A DNA stretch of 64,000 nucleotides from Amylibacter sp. IMCC11727. Its GTDB lineage: Bacteria > Pseudomonadota > Alphaproteobacteria > Rhodobacterales > Rhodobacteraceae. The stretch is taken from assembly GCF_029854195.1 (NCBI RefSeq), contig NZ_CP122960.1, positions 434,001-498,000 of the forward strand, given 5' to 3'. Below are positions 48,984 to 57,383 of this stretch, one piece after another (within the stretch, counting starts at the first letter, position 1; every line of letters begins with the position of its first letter). The notes below the pieces were generated by a model. That model saw nothing but the letters and a program-made list of their open reading frames with translations. It made no database searches and was not told the DNA's origin. A program made the translations under genes and the position numbers.

Positions 48984-49532
48984 TTAGCGTGACCATTTGA
49001 TCGAACAGCCCATGGACGGCGTTTGCTGTTTCGGGCCGTGGCCCGTTTTGGCAACCATGCGCATAGCATTCAACAGTTCTGGGGTCGTGGCGTTGGGCTG
49101 GCCCATGGTGCCATCGTCCAGACGCCCGCGATATTGCAGGCCGCCGTCTGCGTTAAACCCAAAAAAGTCAGGCGTGCAGACCGCGCCGTATGCTTTGCCG
49201 ACGGATTGGTCTTCGTCTACGAGATAGGGGAATTCCCAGCCATATTCGGCGGCGGTTTTCAGCATGTTTTCCGGGCTGTCTGCGGCGTAGTCGCGGTAGT
49301 CGTTGGACATTACAGCCAACACATTTACGCCCTCGGACATTAGGGTTTTGGTGTCTGCTGCGAGGCGATGACCGATGGTTTTCACATAGGGGCAGTGGTT
49401 GCAGATGAACATTACCAAGAGTCCGTTGTCGCCAAGGTGATCGGACATGGTGAAGGCATTGCCGTTTGGATCGGACAGGGTGAAGTTGGGCGCTGGCCAG
49501 CCGAAATCGCAGATAGGTGTGTCGAGAAGCAT
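48984..49532 (-). CDS. Thioredoxin-fold protein (peroxiredoxin/TlpA-like)
   Basis: The 182-residue protein has the fold of AhpC/TSA-type thioredoxin-like proteins. APNFTLSDPNGNAFTMSDHLG precedes VMFICNHCPYVK, a CxxC motif (C-N-H-C) where many peroxiredoxins have T-x-x-C. GAVCTPDFFGFN follows later. This arrangement, with C-x-x-C-P-Y-V, is typical of a group annotated as thioredoxin family proteins with unproven substrates; a redox or peroxide role is likely. No signal peptide is seen. It is transcribed alone, convergent with mtlK and divergent from the LysR gene across 124 bases. Confidence 0.8.
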   Translation of the reverse strand: MLLDTPICDFGWPAPNFTLSDPNGNAFTMSDHLGDNGLLVMFICNHCPYVKTIGHRLAADTKTLMSEGVNVLAVMSNDYRDYAADSPENMLKTAAEYGWEFPYLVDEDQSVGKAYGAVCTPDFFGFNADGGLQYRGRLDDGTMGQPNATTPELLNAMRMVAKTGHGPKQQTPSMGCSIKWSR

Positions 49533-49656
49533 GGGATTGATCCTTTGTGTTATGCTGAATTTAGGGTGTTTGCCTGTGCAAGAAAAGGATTAGGATTTTT
49601 GATTGTCGGCCGTGATGTGTATAGGTTGGGCGGATCACGAGGGAAGGCCGTATTAG

Positions 49657-50556
49657 ATGATTGGGAATGTGTTTAATCTGAAACAGCTGGAGGCGCTTGT
49701 TTGGGTGGCGGACCTTGGCACGTTTCGCAAAGCGGCGGCGCATTTGAACACGACGCAGCCGAATATTTCGTCGCGGATTGCAGGATTGGAATCTGCGCTG
49801 GGGGTGGTGTTGATGCAGCGCGATGCTGGGTCTGTGCGGATGACGGCGAAGGGGGAAGATATCCTGTTGGAAGCGCGCAAGATATTGCGACAGGCGGAAG
49901 GGTTGTTGGCGGTGGCGGAGCGGCCCGATTTGATTGAGGATCGGTTGCGGTTGGGTGTGACGGAGCTGGTGGCGTCCACTTGGGTGCATACCTATTTGCG
50001 GCGGCTGAAGGATATGTATCCATCCGTGAGCGTGGAGTTGACGGTAAATCTGTCACGCGATCTGGATCGGGATTTGGCGGCCCGCACGTTGGATTTGACA
50101 ATCCAAACAGCCCCCTTTGCCAGCAAGGCGAGCGGGGTGATTGAGCTGGGCACGTTCGATTATGTCTGGGTCGGAACGGCAGAGGTTTTGGACGGGTTAA
50201 AGGGGCGGGTGCGCGTGGCGGATTTGATCCCGCGGTCGATCCTGACCCATGCTCGCAATACGCAGGCTTACGCCGAATTGGTGGACTATGCCGAGGCGCG
50301 AAACCTGCCAACCACGCGCTTTGTGCCGAGCAACAGCATGGCGTCCTGTGTGCAGATGGCGATCAATGGGTTGGGGGTTGCGTTGTTGCCACGTTCTCTG
50401 GTGCAGCCCGATTTGGATGCTGGCCGATTGCAAGACGTGAGCGTTGATTGGACACCCGCGCCATTGCGATTTGCAGCGCGGTATCAAGCGGAGCGGGTGG
50501 CAGGGTATGTGGCCCATTCGGCGCAATTGGCGGCGGATGTTTTGGCTGAGCTATAG
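49657..50556 (+). CDS. LysR-family transcriptional regulator
   Basis: The 299-residue protein has the LysR helix-turn-helix near its N-terminus (NLKQLEALVWVADLGTFRKAAAHLNTTQPNISSRIAGLE). The effector domain runs from about residue 90, with DRLRLGVTELVASTWV and the late SCVQMAINGLGVALLPRSL. GGAAGG lies upstream of the ATG. It stands 94 bases before hyuA in the same direction rather than in the common divergent layout, and is the natural regulator of the hyu operon. The very AT-rich gap between them contains the palindrome ATTTATAAAT (50582-50591). Confidence 0.88.
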   Translation: MIGNVFNLKQLEALVWVADLGTFRKAAAHLNTTQPNISSRIAGLESALGVVLMQRDAGSVRMTAKGEDILLEARKILRQAEGLLAVAERPDLIEDRLRLGVTELVASTWVHTYLRRLKDMYPSVSVELTVNLSRDLDRDLAARTLDLTIQTAPFASKASGVIELGTFDYVWVGTAEVLDGLKGRVRVADLIPRSILTHARNTQAYAELVDYAEARNLPTTRFVPSNSMASCVQMAINGLGVALLPRSLVQPDLDAGRLQDVSVDWTPAPLRFAARYQAERVAGYVAHSAQLAADVLAEL

Positions 50557-50650
50557 AATCAATATTTTTTATCACATATATATTTATAAATAATTTGAAG
50601 CTATTCCACGGAACCGTCAAAATACCCCCAATCATACAAAGGTGAGTCTG
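50557..50650 (+). promoter_or_regulatory. AT-rich control region of the hyuA operon
   Basis: This 94-base gap is markedly AT-rich compared with its surroundings. It contains the perfect palindrome ATTTATAAAT (50582-50591) within a longer run of A and T. A ribosome-binding sequence AGGTGAG follows before the hyuA ATG. It is a plausible promoter with a LysR-type site, but no clear -35/-10 pair stands out. Confidence 0.4.
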
Positions 50651-52735
50651 ATGGCGAAGAAGTCTGTTCGGTTGGGTGTGGATATCGGTGGCACGTTTAC
50701 GGATGTGGTTCTGGAATCGGGTGGTGAGAGTTTTTCCACCAAGGTTTTGACCACCTACATCGCGCCTGAAAATGCGATCATTGATGGGATGCAGCAGGTT
50801 TGCGCGAAGGCAGGGATTGCGCCATCTGACATCGGGCAGATCATTCACGGAACCACGCTGGCCACGAATGCGTTGATTGAACGGCGTGGGGCCAAGACGG
50901 CGCTGATTACAACAAACGGGTTTCGCGATGTGATTGAAATGCGCACCGAGAGCCGATTTGAGCAGTATGATTTGAACCTAAACTTGCCAGAGCCGTTGCT
51001 GCCACGCCAGATGCGCTATACCGTGACGGAACGTGTGGATGCGACGGGTGCTGTGTTGATCCCGCTGGATCGGGCCGAGGTCGAAGCGGTTGTGGATCGG
51101 GTTGCGGCGGCTGGGTATGACAGCGTTGCGATTGGTTTGATCCATTCGTATTTGAACGATGCGCACGAGCAGATGGTGGCCGAGGTTGTGGCCGAAAAAA
51201 TGCCAGATGCGATGATTTCGATTTCATCTGAAGTGTCGCCGCAGATGCGCGAATATGAGCGGTTCAATACCGTGGTGGCGAACGCCTATATCAAGCCGCT
51301 GATGAAATCTTATCTTGGGCGTCTGGAAGGACGGTTGCGGGACGAAGGTGTGGATTGCAACATCTTCCTAATGCATTCGGGCGGAGGGATCATTTCCATC
51401 GAAAGCGCGGCGGATTTCCCTGTGCGATTGGTGGAATCAGGTCCTGCGGGCGGTGCGGTTTTCGCGGCGAATATCGCGGCGCGCTATGGGCTGGATAAAG
51501 TGTTGTCGTTTGACATGGGCGGGACCACGGCGAAGATTTGTTTGATCAAGGATCAAACACCCAAGACGAGCCGAGTGTTCGAAGTGGCGCGGACCTATCG
51601 GTTTAAGAAGGGATCGGGGATGCCGATTTCCATTCCCGTGATTGATATGGTCGAAATTGGCGCGGGCGGTGGATCGCTGGCGCATGTGGATTCGATGCGG
51701 CAAATTCGTGTGGGACCAGAGAGCGCGGGATCGGAACCTGGGCCAGCCTGTTATGGGCGCGGTGGGGATAAACCCGCGGTAACGGATGCGGATTTGTATT
51801 TGGGGAAATTGGATGCCGACAACTTTGCGGGTGGGTCGATTCAGTTGCTTAGGGACCAGTCTGAGGCCGCGCTGAAGACGGTTTTGGGTGAGCCGCTTGA
51901 TATGGATGCACGCACGGCGGCGTTTGGATTGGCGGAGGTTGTGGATGAAAACATGGCGAACGCGGCGCGGGTTCATGCGGTCGAAAACGGTGAAGACCTG
52001 TCCGAATACACAATGATTGCCTTTGGCGGTGCGGCGCCGCTGCATGCGGGGCGGCTGTGTGAAAAGCTGGGTGTGGAACGGTTGTTGGTTCCCCCTGGTG
52101 CGGGTGTTGGGTCTGCCATTGGATTTCTGCGCGCGCCGTTTTCGTTTGAGGCGAACCGTTCCGTTTACATGAAGTTGTCAGATTTTGACGCGCCGCGCAT
52201 TCAGACGCTGTTGTCTGAATTACAGGCCGAGGCGACGGGTTTTGTGCGTAACTGTGATGCAGAGGCGGAGATCCTGTCAGAGTTTAAGGTTTACATGCGC
52301 TACACAGGGCAGGGTTGGGAAATTCCGATTGTGCTGACGCAGGAGCAAGCGATGAATCCTGATGCGGCCACGTTTGAGCGGCTGTTTGAAGAGGATTATA
52401 CGAAGCTGTTTGGACGCACTGTGACGGGGCTGGATATTGAAATCACGGTTTGGTCGGTGAATGCAACAACGCCGCCTGAAGTGGTTGAGCCTGTGGCACA
52501 GAATGAGGCTGGCAAGTCTGCGGTGATGAACGGCAAGCGGTCGTTCTTTGATCCAGCCGAAGATCGGATGGTGCATTGTTACAAATACGATCGGACGAAG
52601 TTGAAGGTCGGTGGCTTTATCAAAGGCCCCGGTGTCGTGTTCGAAGACGAAACCACGATCATCATTCCAAGCAGCCGAAATGCGGTCCGTCAGCCTGATG
52701 GGTGCATTGACGTCACATTGAAAGCGGAGGGTTAA
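50651..52735 (+). CDS. hyuA: Hydantoinase/oxoprolinase subunit A (N-methylhydantoinase family)
   Basis: The 694-residue protein has two actin-like halves. LGVDIGGTFTDVVLESGG at the N-terminus and LSFDMGGTTAKICLIKD at mid-length are the ATP-binding loops. IIHGTTLATNALIERRGAKTALITT and ESGPAGGAVFAA are characteristic of HyuA. The family includes ATP-dependent N-methylhydantoin amidohydrolase, 5-oxoprolinase and acetone carboxylase subunits. It needs HyuB, encoded 3 bases downstream. AGGTGAG precedes the ATG at 50651. The following demethylase and flavin oxidase genes suggest a cyclic N-methylated amide as substrate, an inference. Confidence 0.9.
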   Translation: MAKKSVRLGVDIGGTFTDVVLESGGESFSTKVLTTYIAPENAIIDGMQQVCAKAGIAPSDIGQIIHGTTLATNALIERRGAKTALITTNGFRDVIEMRTESRFEQYDLNLNLPEPLLPRQMRYTVTERVDATGAVLIPLDRAEVEAVVDRVAAAGYDSVAIGLIHSYLNDAHEQMVAEVVAEKMPDAMISISSEVSPQMREYERFNTVVANAYIKPLMKSYLGRLEGRLRDEGVDCNIFLMHSGGGIISIESAADFPVRLVESGPAGGAVFAANIAARYGLDKVLSFDMGGTTAKICLIKDQTPKTSRVFEVARTYRFKKGSGMPISIPVIDMVEIGAGGGSLAHVDSMRQIRVGPESAGSEPGPACYGRGGDKPAVTDADLYLGKLDADNFAGGSIQLLRDQSEAALKTVLGEPLDMDARTAAFGLAEVVDENMANAARVHAVENGEDLSEYTMIAFGGAAPLHAGRLCEKLGVERLLVPPGAGVGSAIGFLRAPFSFEANRSVYMKLSDFDAPRIQTLLSELQAEATGFVRNCDAEAEILSEFKVYMRYTGQGWEIPIVLTQEQAMNPDAATFERLFEEDYTKLFGRTVTGLDIEITVWSVNATTPPEVVEPVAQNEAGKSAVMNGKRSFFDPAEDRMVHCYKYDRTKLKVGGFIKGPGVVFEDETTIIIPSSRNAVRQPDGCIDVTLKAEG

Positions 52736-52738
52736 GCC

Positions 52739-54448
52739 ATGGCGCAACAAAGTTCAGCCGTTGCCTATCAGGTAATGTGGAACCGTCTGATTTCTGTGGT
52801 CGAAGAACAGGCGCAGGCGTTGGTGCGTACGGCGTTTTCGACGTCTGTGCGTGAGGCGGGCGATTTGTCTGCTGGGGTCTATGACACGCATGGCAACATG
52901 TTGGCGCAGGCGGTGACCGGCACGCCCGGCCACGTGAACGCCATGGCGGATGCAGTGGCGCATTTCATTCGGCGCATTGGGCGACAGAACATCATGGAAG
53001 GGGATGTGTATATCACCAATGACCCGTGGGAGGGCACGGGGCATTTGCACGATATCACCATGGTGACGCCTTCGTTTCATAAGGGCGTATTGGTCGGGTT
53101 TTTCGCCTGTACCGCGCATATTGTGGATATTGGTGGGCGTGGCTTTGGGGCCGATGCGCACAGTGTCTATGAAGAGGGATTGTATATTCCAATCATGAAG
53201 TTCGCGGCTCAAGGTGATGTGGATGAAACGCTGGTGCGGATCATTCGGGGCAACGTGCGTGAGCCTGATCAGTTGATCGGGGATATCTATGCGTTGGCCA
53301 CTTGTAACGAGATTGGGCATCGCCGTTTGATCGACATGATGAGCGAGTTTGATCTGGATGATCTGGACGGGATTGCAGAATTCATTTTGGAAAACTCCCG
53401 CCGTGCCACCATTGAACGGATTGCGGCGCTGCCACAGGAATCCGCCACGGGGGAGCTGACAGTGGATGGGTTTGATACGCCGATCACGTTGAAGGTGAAA
53501 GTGTCCGTGAAGGGGGATCGGATTGTATCCGATTTCACGGGGTCGTCTGGGCTGGATAAGAAGGGGATCAACTGTCCGTTGGTTTATGCCAAGGCCTATG
53601 CCTGTTACGCGCTAAAGGTGGCGATTGCGCCTGAGATTCCGAACAATGCGGCGAGCCTTGCGCCGTTTGAAATTGAAGCGCCTGAGAACACGATTGTGAA
53701 CGCGCTGCATCCTGCACCCGTGGCATTGCGCCATATCGTGGGGCATTTTGTGCCTGACGCGGTGTTCAATGCGTTTGATAAAATTGTACCTGGGTTGGTC
53801 CCTGCAGAGGGGGCTGGGTGTTTGTGCAATTTCCAAGTCTCGTTGCGGCCACGCACCGATGCGCCCGCGCCAAATGATGCGGTGCGTTCCGAAGTGCTGA
53901 CGTTCAATTCGGGCGGGTCTGGTGCGCGTCCTGAACATGATGGGCTGAACGCGACGGCGTTTCCATCAGGTGTGATGACCATGCCTGTGGAAGCAACCGA
54001 ACATGCGGGGCCTGTGATCATTTGGCGCAAAGAATTGCGTCCAGATAGCGGGGGTGCGGGGCAACGCCGTGGGGGACTTGGCCAGTTTATGGAAGTGGGC
54101 GCGCGCGAAGGGCATGAGTTTGACATTCAGGCCATGTTTGATCGCGTGGATCATCCTGCGCAGGGCCGCCGTGGCGGTGGTGTGGGTGCGCCAACGACGA
54201 TTGCCCAAGATGACGGGACCCAAATGAACGGTAAGGGCAAACAGTTTGTGCCCCATGGGCGCAAAGTTATGATGGCGTTTCCAGGGGGTGCGGGATACGG
54301 CGATGCCGCTGATCGGGACCCAGACATGGTGAAACGGGATTTGGCGCGGGGATATATTTCTGCGCAAGTTGCAGCCGAGGATTACGGTCTGTCGGCAACG
54401 GATATTGAAGCGGTCGAGGCCGCGATTGCATCTGGGGAGGATGTGTAA
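52739..54448 (+). CDS. hyuB: Hydantoinase/oxoprolinase subunit B
   Basis: The 569-residue protein matches HyuB. AYQVMWNRLISVVEEQAQALVRTAFSTSVREAGDLSAGVYD at the start, ITNDPWEGTGHLHDITMV and FACTAHIVDIGGRGFGADA are family marks, and the C-terminal region includes GGAGQRRGGLGQFME. With HyuA it carries out ATP-dependent ring opening of hydantoins or related cyclic amides. It starts 3 bases after hyuA and its stop overlaps the next gene by one base (TAATG), so the operon is tightly coupled. Confidence 0.92.
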   Translation: MAQQSSAVAYQVMWNRLISVVEEQAQALVRTAFSTSVREAGDLSAGVYDTHGNMLAQAVTGTPGHVNAMADAVAHFIRRIGRQNIMEGDVYITNDPWEGTGHLHDITMVTPSFHKGVLVGFFACTAHIVDIGGRGFGADAHSVYEEGLYIPIMKFAAQGDVDETLVRIIRGNVREPDQLIGDIYALATCNEIGHRRLIDMMSEFDLDDLDGIAEFILENSRRATIERIAALPQESATGELTVDGFDTPITLKVKVSVKGDRIVSDFTGSSGLDKKGINCPLVYAKAYACYALKVAIAPEIPNNAASLAPFEIEAPENTIVNALHPAPVALRHIVGHFVPDAVFNAFDKIVPGLVPAEGAGCLCNFQVSLRPRTDAPAPNDAVRSEVLTFNSGGSGARPEHDGLNATAFPSGVMTMPVEATEHAGPVIIWRKELRPDSGGAGQRRGGLGQFMEVGAREGHEFDIQAMFDRVDHPAQGRRGGGVGAPTTIAQDDGTQMNGKGKQFVPHGRKVMMAFPGGAGYGDAADRDPDMVKRDLARGYISAQVAAEDYGLSATDIEAVEAAIASGEDV

Positions 54449-55671
54449 TGGCGGGTCAAACGCAAGCACCGAAGCAAACGAAATACGATGTGGTGATCGT
54501 CGGCGGAGCGATCATGGGGTCATCGACCGCGTGGTTCCTGAGCGACAATAAAGATTTCAACGGATCGGTTTTGGTCGTTGATCGTGATCTTACGTTTGAG
54601 GCCTGTTCGACAGCGCATACGAACAGCTGTATGCGGCAGCAGTTTTCGTCTGACCTGAACGTGCGGATCAGCCAATTTGCGGCGGATTTTGTAAAGAATA
54701 TTCGCACCTATATGGGGGGGGATGAGCGGGTTCCAGAACTGAGCATTCGCAACTTTGGCTATATGTATTTTGCGGACAACGAAGGCTTTGCTGATGTGTT
54801 GCGCGAGAGCCAAGCGGTGCAGGTTGCGGCGGGTGCGGGCACTGAAATCCTGAACGCGGCAGAGATTAAGAAACGCTATCCGTTTTATCAGGTGGATGAC
54901 ATTGTGGCGGGGTCAATCAACACGGTTGATGAGGGGTTCTGGGATGGAGCCGCCGTGTTTGATTGGTGGAACCGCCAGTCACGCGAGCGCGGTGTGGAAT
55001 ATGTTGAAAACGAAGTGGTTGCGATCACCAAAAACGCGGGCGGAACGCAAGTTGAGAGCATTACACTGAAATCGGGTGAGGTGATTGCCTGTGGTCAGTT
55101 GGTCAATGCTTCTGGTCCGCGTGCGGTGGAAACGGCGCGTATGGCTGGGGTGGAATTGCCCGTAGAACCGCGCAAACGATACACGTGGATTTTCAAGGCG
55201 GATCAGCCGCTCGATCAAGACCTGCCGCTGACGATTGATCCGTCTGGTGTGCACGTGCGTGAAAACGGTGGTGGCACGTATCAGGCAGGTGGGCATGACT
55301 ATGAAAAGCCCGATTTGGCGGTTGGGTATGATGATTATCAGATGGATTATTCCCTGTGGGAAACCCAGATTTGGCCCATCGTTGCGACTCGTATTCCCCA
55401 GTTTGAGGCAGTGAAGATCACCGCAGAATGGGCGGGGCATTACGCGATGAACACGTTTGATCATAACGCGATTATGGGGCCGCACACGAAGGTTGAGAAT
55501 TTTATCAGCCTGAGCGGATTTTCTGGGCATGGGTTGCAGCAATCCCCCGCGATGGGGCGTGGCACGGCGGAGTGGCTGACCTATGGCGAATATCGCACGT
55601 TGGATTTGACGCCGTTCAATTATGCGCGGATTCCAGAAAACCGTCCGATCATTGAAAAGGCGGTCATTTGA
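54448..55671 (+). CDS. FAD-dependent oxidoreductase of the DAO (sarcosine/dimethylglycine oxidase) family
   Basis: The 407-residue flavoprotein begins with DVVIVGGAIMGSSTAWFLSD, the FAD-binding motif, and ends with SGFSGHGLQQSPAMGRGTAEWL, the C-terminal FAD contact typical of the sarcosine oxidase/glycine oxidase family. ACSTAHTNSCMRQQFSSDLN fits the substrate-side segment of this group. It would oxidise a secondary or tertiary amine. Its ATG overlaps the hyuB stop and its end meets the aldolase start, in line with a shared pathway in which the product of ring opening is oxidised at nitrogen. The exact substrate is unknown. Confidence 0.88.
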   Translation: MAGQTQAPKQTKYDVVIVGGAIMGSSTAWFLSDNKDFNGSVLVVDRDLTFEACSTAHTNSCMRQQFSSDLNVRISQFAADFVKNIRTYMGGDERVPELSIRNFGYMYFADNEGFADVLRESQAVQVAAGAGTEILNAAEIKKRYPFYQVDDIVAGSINTVDEGFWDGAAVFDWWNRQSRERGVEYVENEVVAITKNAGGTQVESITLKSGEVIACGQLVNASGPRAVETARMAGVELPVEPRKRYTWIFKADQPLDQDLPLTIDPSGVHVRENGGGTYQAGGHDYEKPDLAVGYDDYQMDYSLWETQIWPIVATRIPQFEAVKITAEWAGHYAMNTFDHNAIMGPHTKVENFISLSGFSGHGLQQSPAMGRGTAEWLTYGEYRTLDLTPFNYARIPENRPIIEKAVI

Positions 55672-56447
55672 TGAAATTGGAACGCAATCCGTTTGAGGCG
55701 GCGCTGAAGGCTGGGGAAAAACAACTGGGGCTGTGGATCAGCCTGTGCAGTGGGATTGGGGCCGAGGTGACGGCGGGGTCTGGGTTTGACTGGGCGCTGA
55801 TCGACATGGAGCATTCGCCGAATGATTATCATTCGGTTTTGGCACAGTTGCAGGTGTTTGCCAGTTACGGCACGACGGCGATTGTGCGGCCTGATTGGAA
55901 CGATACGGTTGCTGTGAAACGGCTGATGGATTTGGGTGTGCAGGGGTTGCTGTTCCCGATGATCCAGAGCGTTGAAGAGGCGGAGAAGGCTGTGGCAGCC
56001 ACGCGGTATCCGCCCCTTGGGGTGCGGGGTGTTTCGGGAAATACGCGCGCGAATAAGTTTGGGCGCGTGTCCGATTATGTGGCGCGTGTGGACGCGGAAA
56101 CCACGGTGATTTTGCAACTGGAAACCGCAAGCGCGGTTGCGCAAGCCGAGGCGATTGGGACGGTGGACGGTGTGTCTGGTGTGTTCTTTGGTCCTGCGGA
56201 TATTGCGGCGGATATTGGGCTTGTCGGGAAGCCAATGGACCCTGCCGTCTGGGATTTGATCAAGCCAGCGGCGCAAAAGCTGATGGCCAAGGGCGTGCCT
56301 GTTGGAACGCTGGTGATGGACCCTGATTTTGCAGCAGAGTTGTTGAACGAGGGATTTACCTTTGTGGCCTGTGGATCGGACACGGGATTATTGGCTAAGG
56401 CGTCAGATACGCTATTGTCGACGGTAAAGAATAAACTGGAAGGATGA
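55671..56447 (+). CDS. HpcH/HpaI-family aldolase
   Basis: The 258-residue protein is a class II (metal-dependent) aldolase of the 2-keto-3-deoxy-acid type. LWISLCSGIGAEVTAGSGFDWALIDMEHSPND holds the active-site Glu/His region, IVRPDWND the conserved Arg, LFPMIQSVEEAEKAV and VFFGPADIAADIG the later signature. Such enzymes cleave 4-hydroxy-2-oxo acids to pyruvate plus an aldehyde. The ATG at 55671 overlaps the previous stop. Its presence in a hydantoinase operon suggests the carbon skeleton ends as a hydroxy-oxo acid. Confidence 0.88.
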   Translation: MKLERNPFEAALKAGEKQLGLWISLCSGIGAEVTAGSGFDWALIDMEHSPNDYHSVLAQLQVFASYGTTAIVRPDWNDTVAVKRLMDLGVQGLLFPMIQSVEEAEKAVAATRYPPLGVRGVSGNTRANKFGRVSDYVARVDAETTVILQLETASAVAQAEAIGTVDGVSGVFFGPADIAADIGLVGKPMDPAVWDLIKPAAQKLMAKGVPVGTLVMDPDFAAELLNEGFTFVACGSDTGLLAKASDTLLSTVKNKLEG

Positions 56448-56448
56448 G

Positions 56449-57288
56449 ATGATGAAGAAGATTGTACTGACAGGGGCCGCTGGGCGGTTGGGATCGTATC
56501 TGCGCGAACCGCTGAGCAAGATGTGTGATCAATTGGTGTCCACGGATATTAAGGACGACATCGGCAAGACGTATGACGGTGAGACATACATTCAGGGCGA
56601 TCTGGCCAGCATGGATGACATGGTGAAGGTCATGGAAGGGGCTGAGATGGTCGTTCACATGGGTGCGTTTGTGGATGAAGGGCCGTTTGAACAGTTGTTG
56701 GGGCCGAACTTTGTCGGGTCTTACAACGTTTGGGAAGCGGGGTACAAAGCGGGTGTGCGGCGGATCGTTTACGGGTCGTCCATCCACGCGGTTGGCATGT
56801 ATCCAAAGAACGAGTTTATCGGCACGGATGTACCGCATCGCCCTGATACGTTTTACGGTTTGGCGAAATGCTTTACCGAGGATTTGGGCCGCATGTATTG
56901 GGAAAAACGCGGGATGGAGAGCGTGCATATGCGTATCCTGTCCTGTGCGCAGCCAAACAATGCGCGCGCGCTGGGATCATATCTTTCGTACGATGATCTG
57001 ATCCAGTTGGTGACACGTTGCATTGATACGCCTGTCACGGGGTTCGCGATTGTGTACGGTGTGTCGAACAACGACCGTGTGCCTGTTGATAACGCGAATG
57101 CGTCTTTCCTTGGCTATCGCCCGAAGGATAACGCAGAAGATGTGGCGGCAGAGGTTTTGGCGAATGAGCCCCAGATGGACCCACATGATCCGAACCACAT
57201 GTGTCACGGTGGGCCGTTCGCGGGTGTCAGCCTTGGCAACAGTGGCTTGGCTGGCATGAATGTAATTCAGGACGCAAAAGAAACATGA
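56449..57288 (+). CDS. NAD-dependent epimerase/dehydratase-family (extended SDR) protein
   Basis: The 279-residue extended short-chain dehydrogenase starts with IVLTGAAGRLGSYL, the nucleotide motif TGAAGRLG. The active site is FYGLAKCFTEDLGR with Tyr and Lys in YxxxK, preceded by YGSSIHAVG with the Ser. The sequence most resembles uronate dehydrogenases and related NAD-dependent sugar dehydrogenases. It starts 1 base after the aldolase stop. In this operon it may oxidise a hydroxy or sugar-like intermediate, but the reaction is unknown. Confidence 0.85.
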   Translation: MMKKIVLTGAAGRLGSYLREPLSKMCDQLVSTDIKDDIGKTYDGETYIQGDLASMDDMVKVMEGAEMVVHMGAFVDEGPFEQLLGPNFVGSYNVWEAGYKAGVRRIVYGSSIHAVGMYPKNEFIGTDVPHRPDTFYGLAKCFTEDLGRMYWEKRGMESVHMRILSCAQPNNARALGSYLSYDDLIQLVTRCIDTPVTGFAIVYGVSNNDRVPVDNANASFLGYRPKDNAEDVAAEVLANEPQMDPHDPNHMCHGGPFAGVSLGNSGLAGMNVIQDAKET

Positions 57289-57296
57289 CACCGTCT

Positions 57297-57326
57297 TTGT
57301 AAAGGGCGGTGTATCGCCCTTTACAA
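57297..57326 (+). terminator. Perfect hairpin between the SDR gene and the flavoenzyme gene
   Basis: TTGTAAAGGGCG, loop GTGTAT, CGCCCTTTACAA form a perfect 12-bp stem 9 bases after the SDR stop. No T run follows. It probably reduces or separates expression of the downstream flavoenzyme from the operon rather than ending it. Confidence 0.6.
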
Positions 57327-57383
57327 GTGACATTTCGACAGTCTTAATCCCTTCTAAGCCGTGTGTCTTGGGAGGGATTTTTC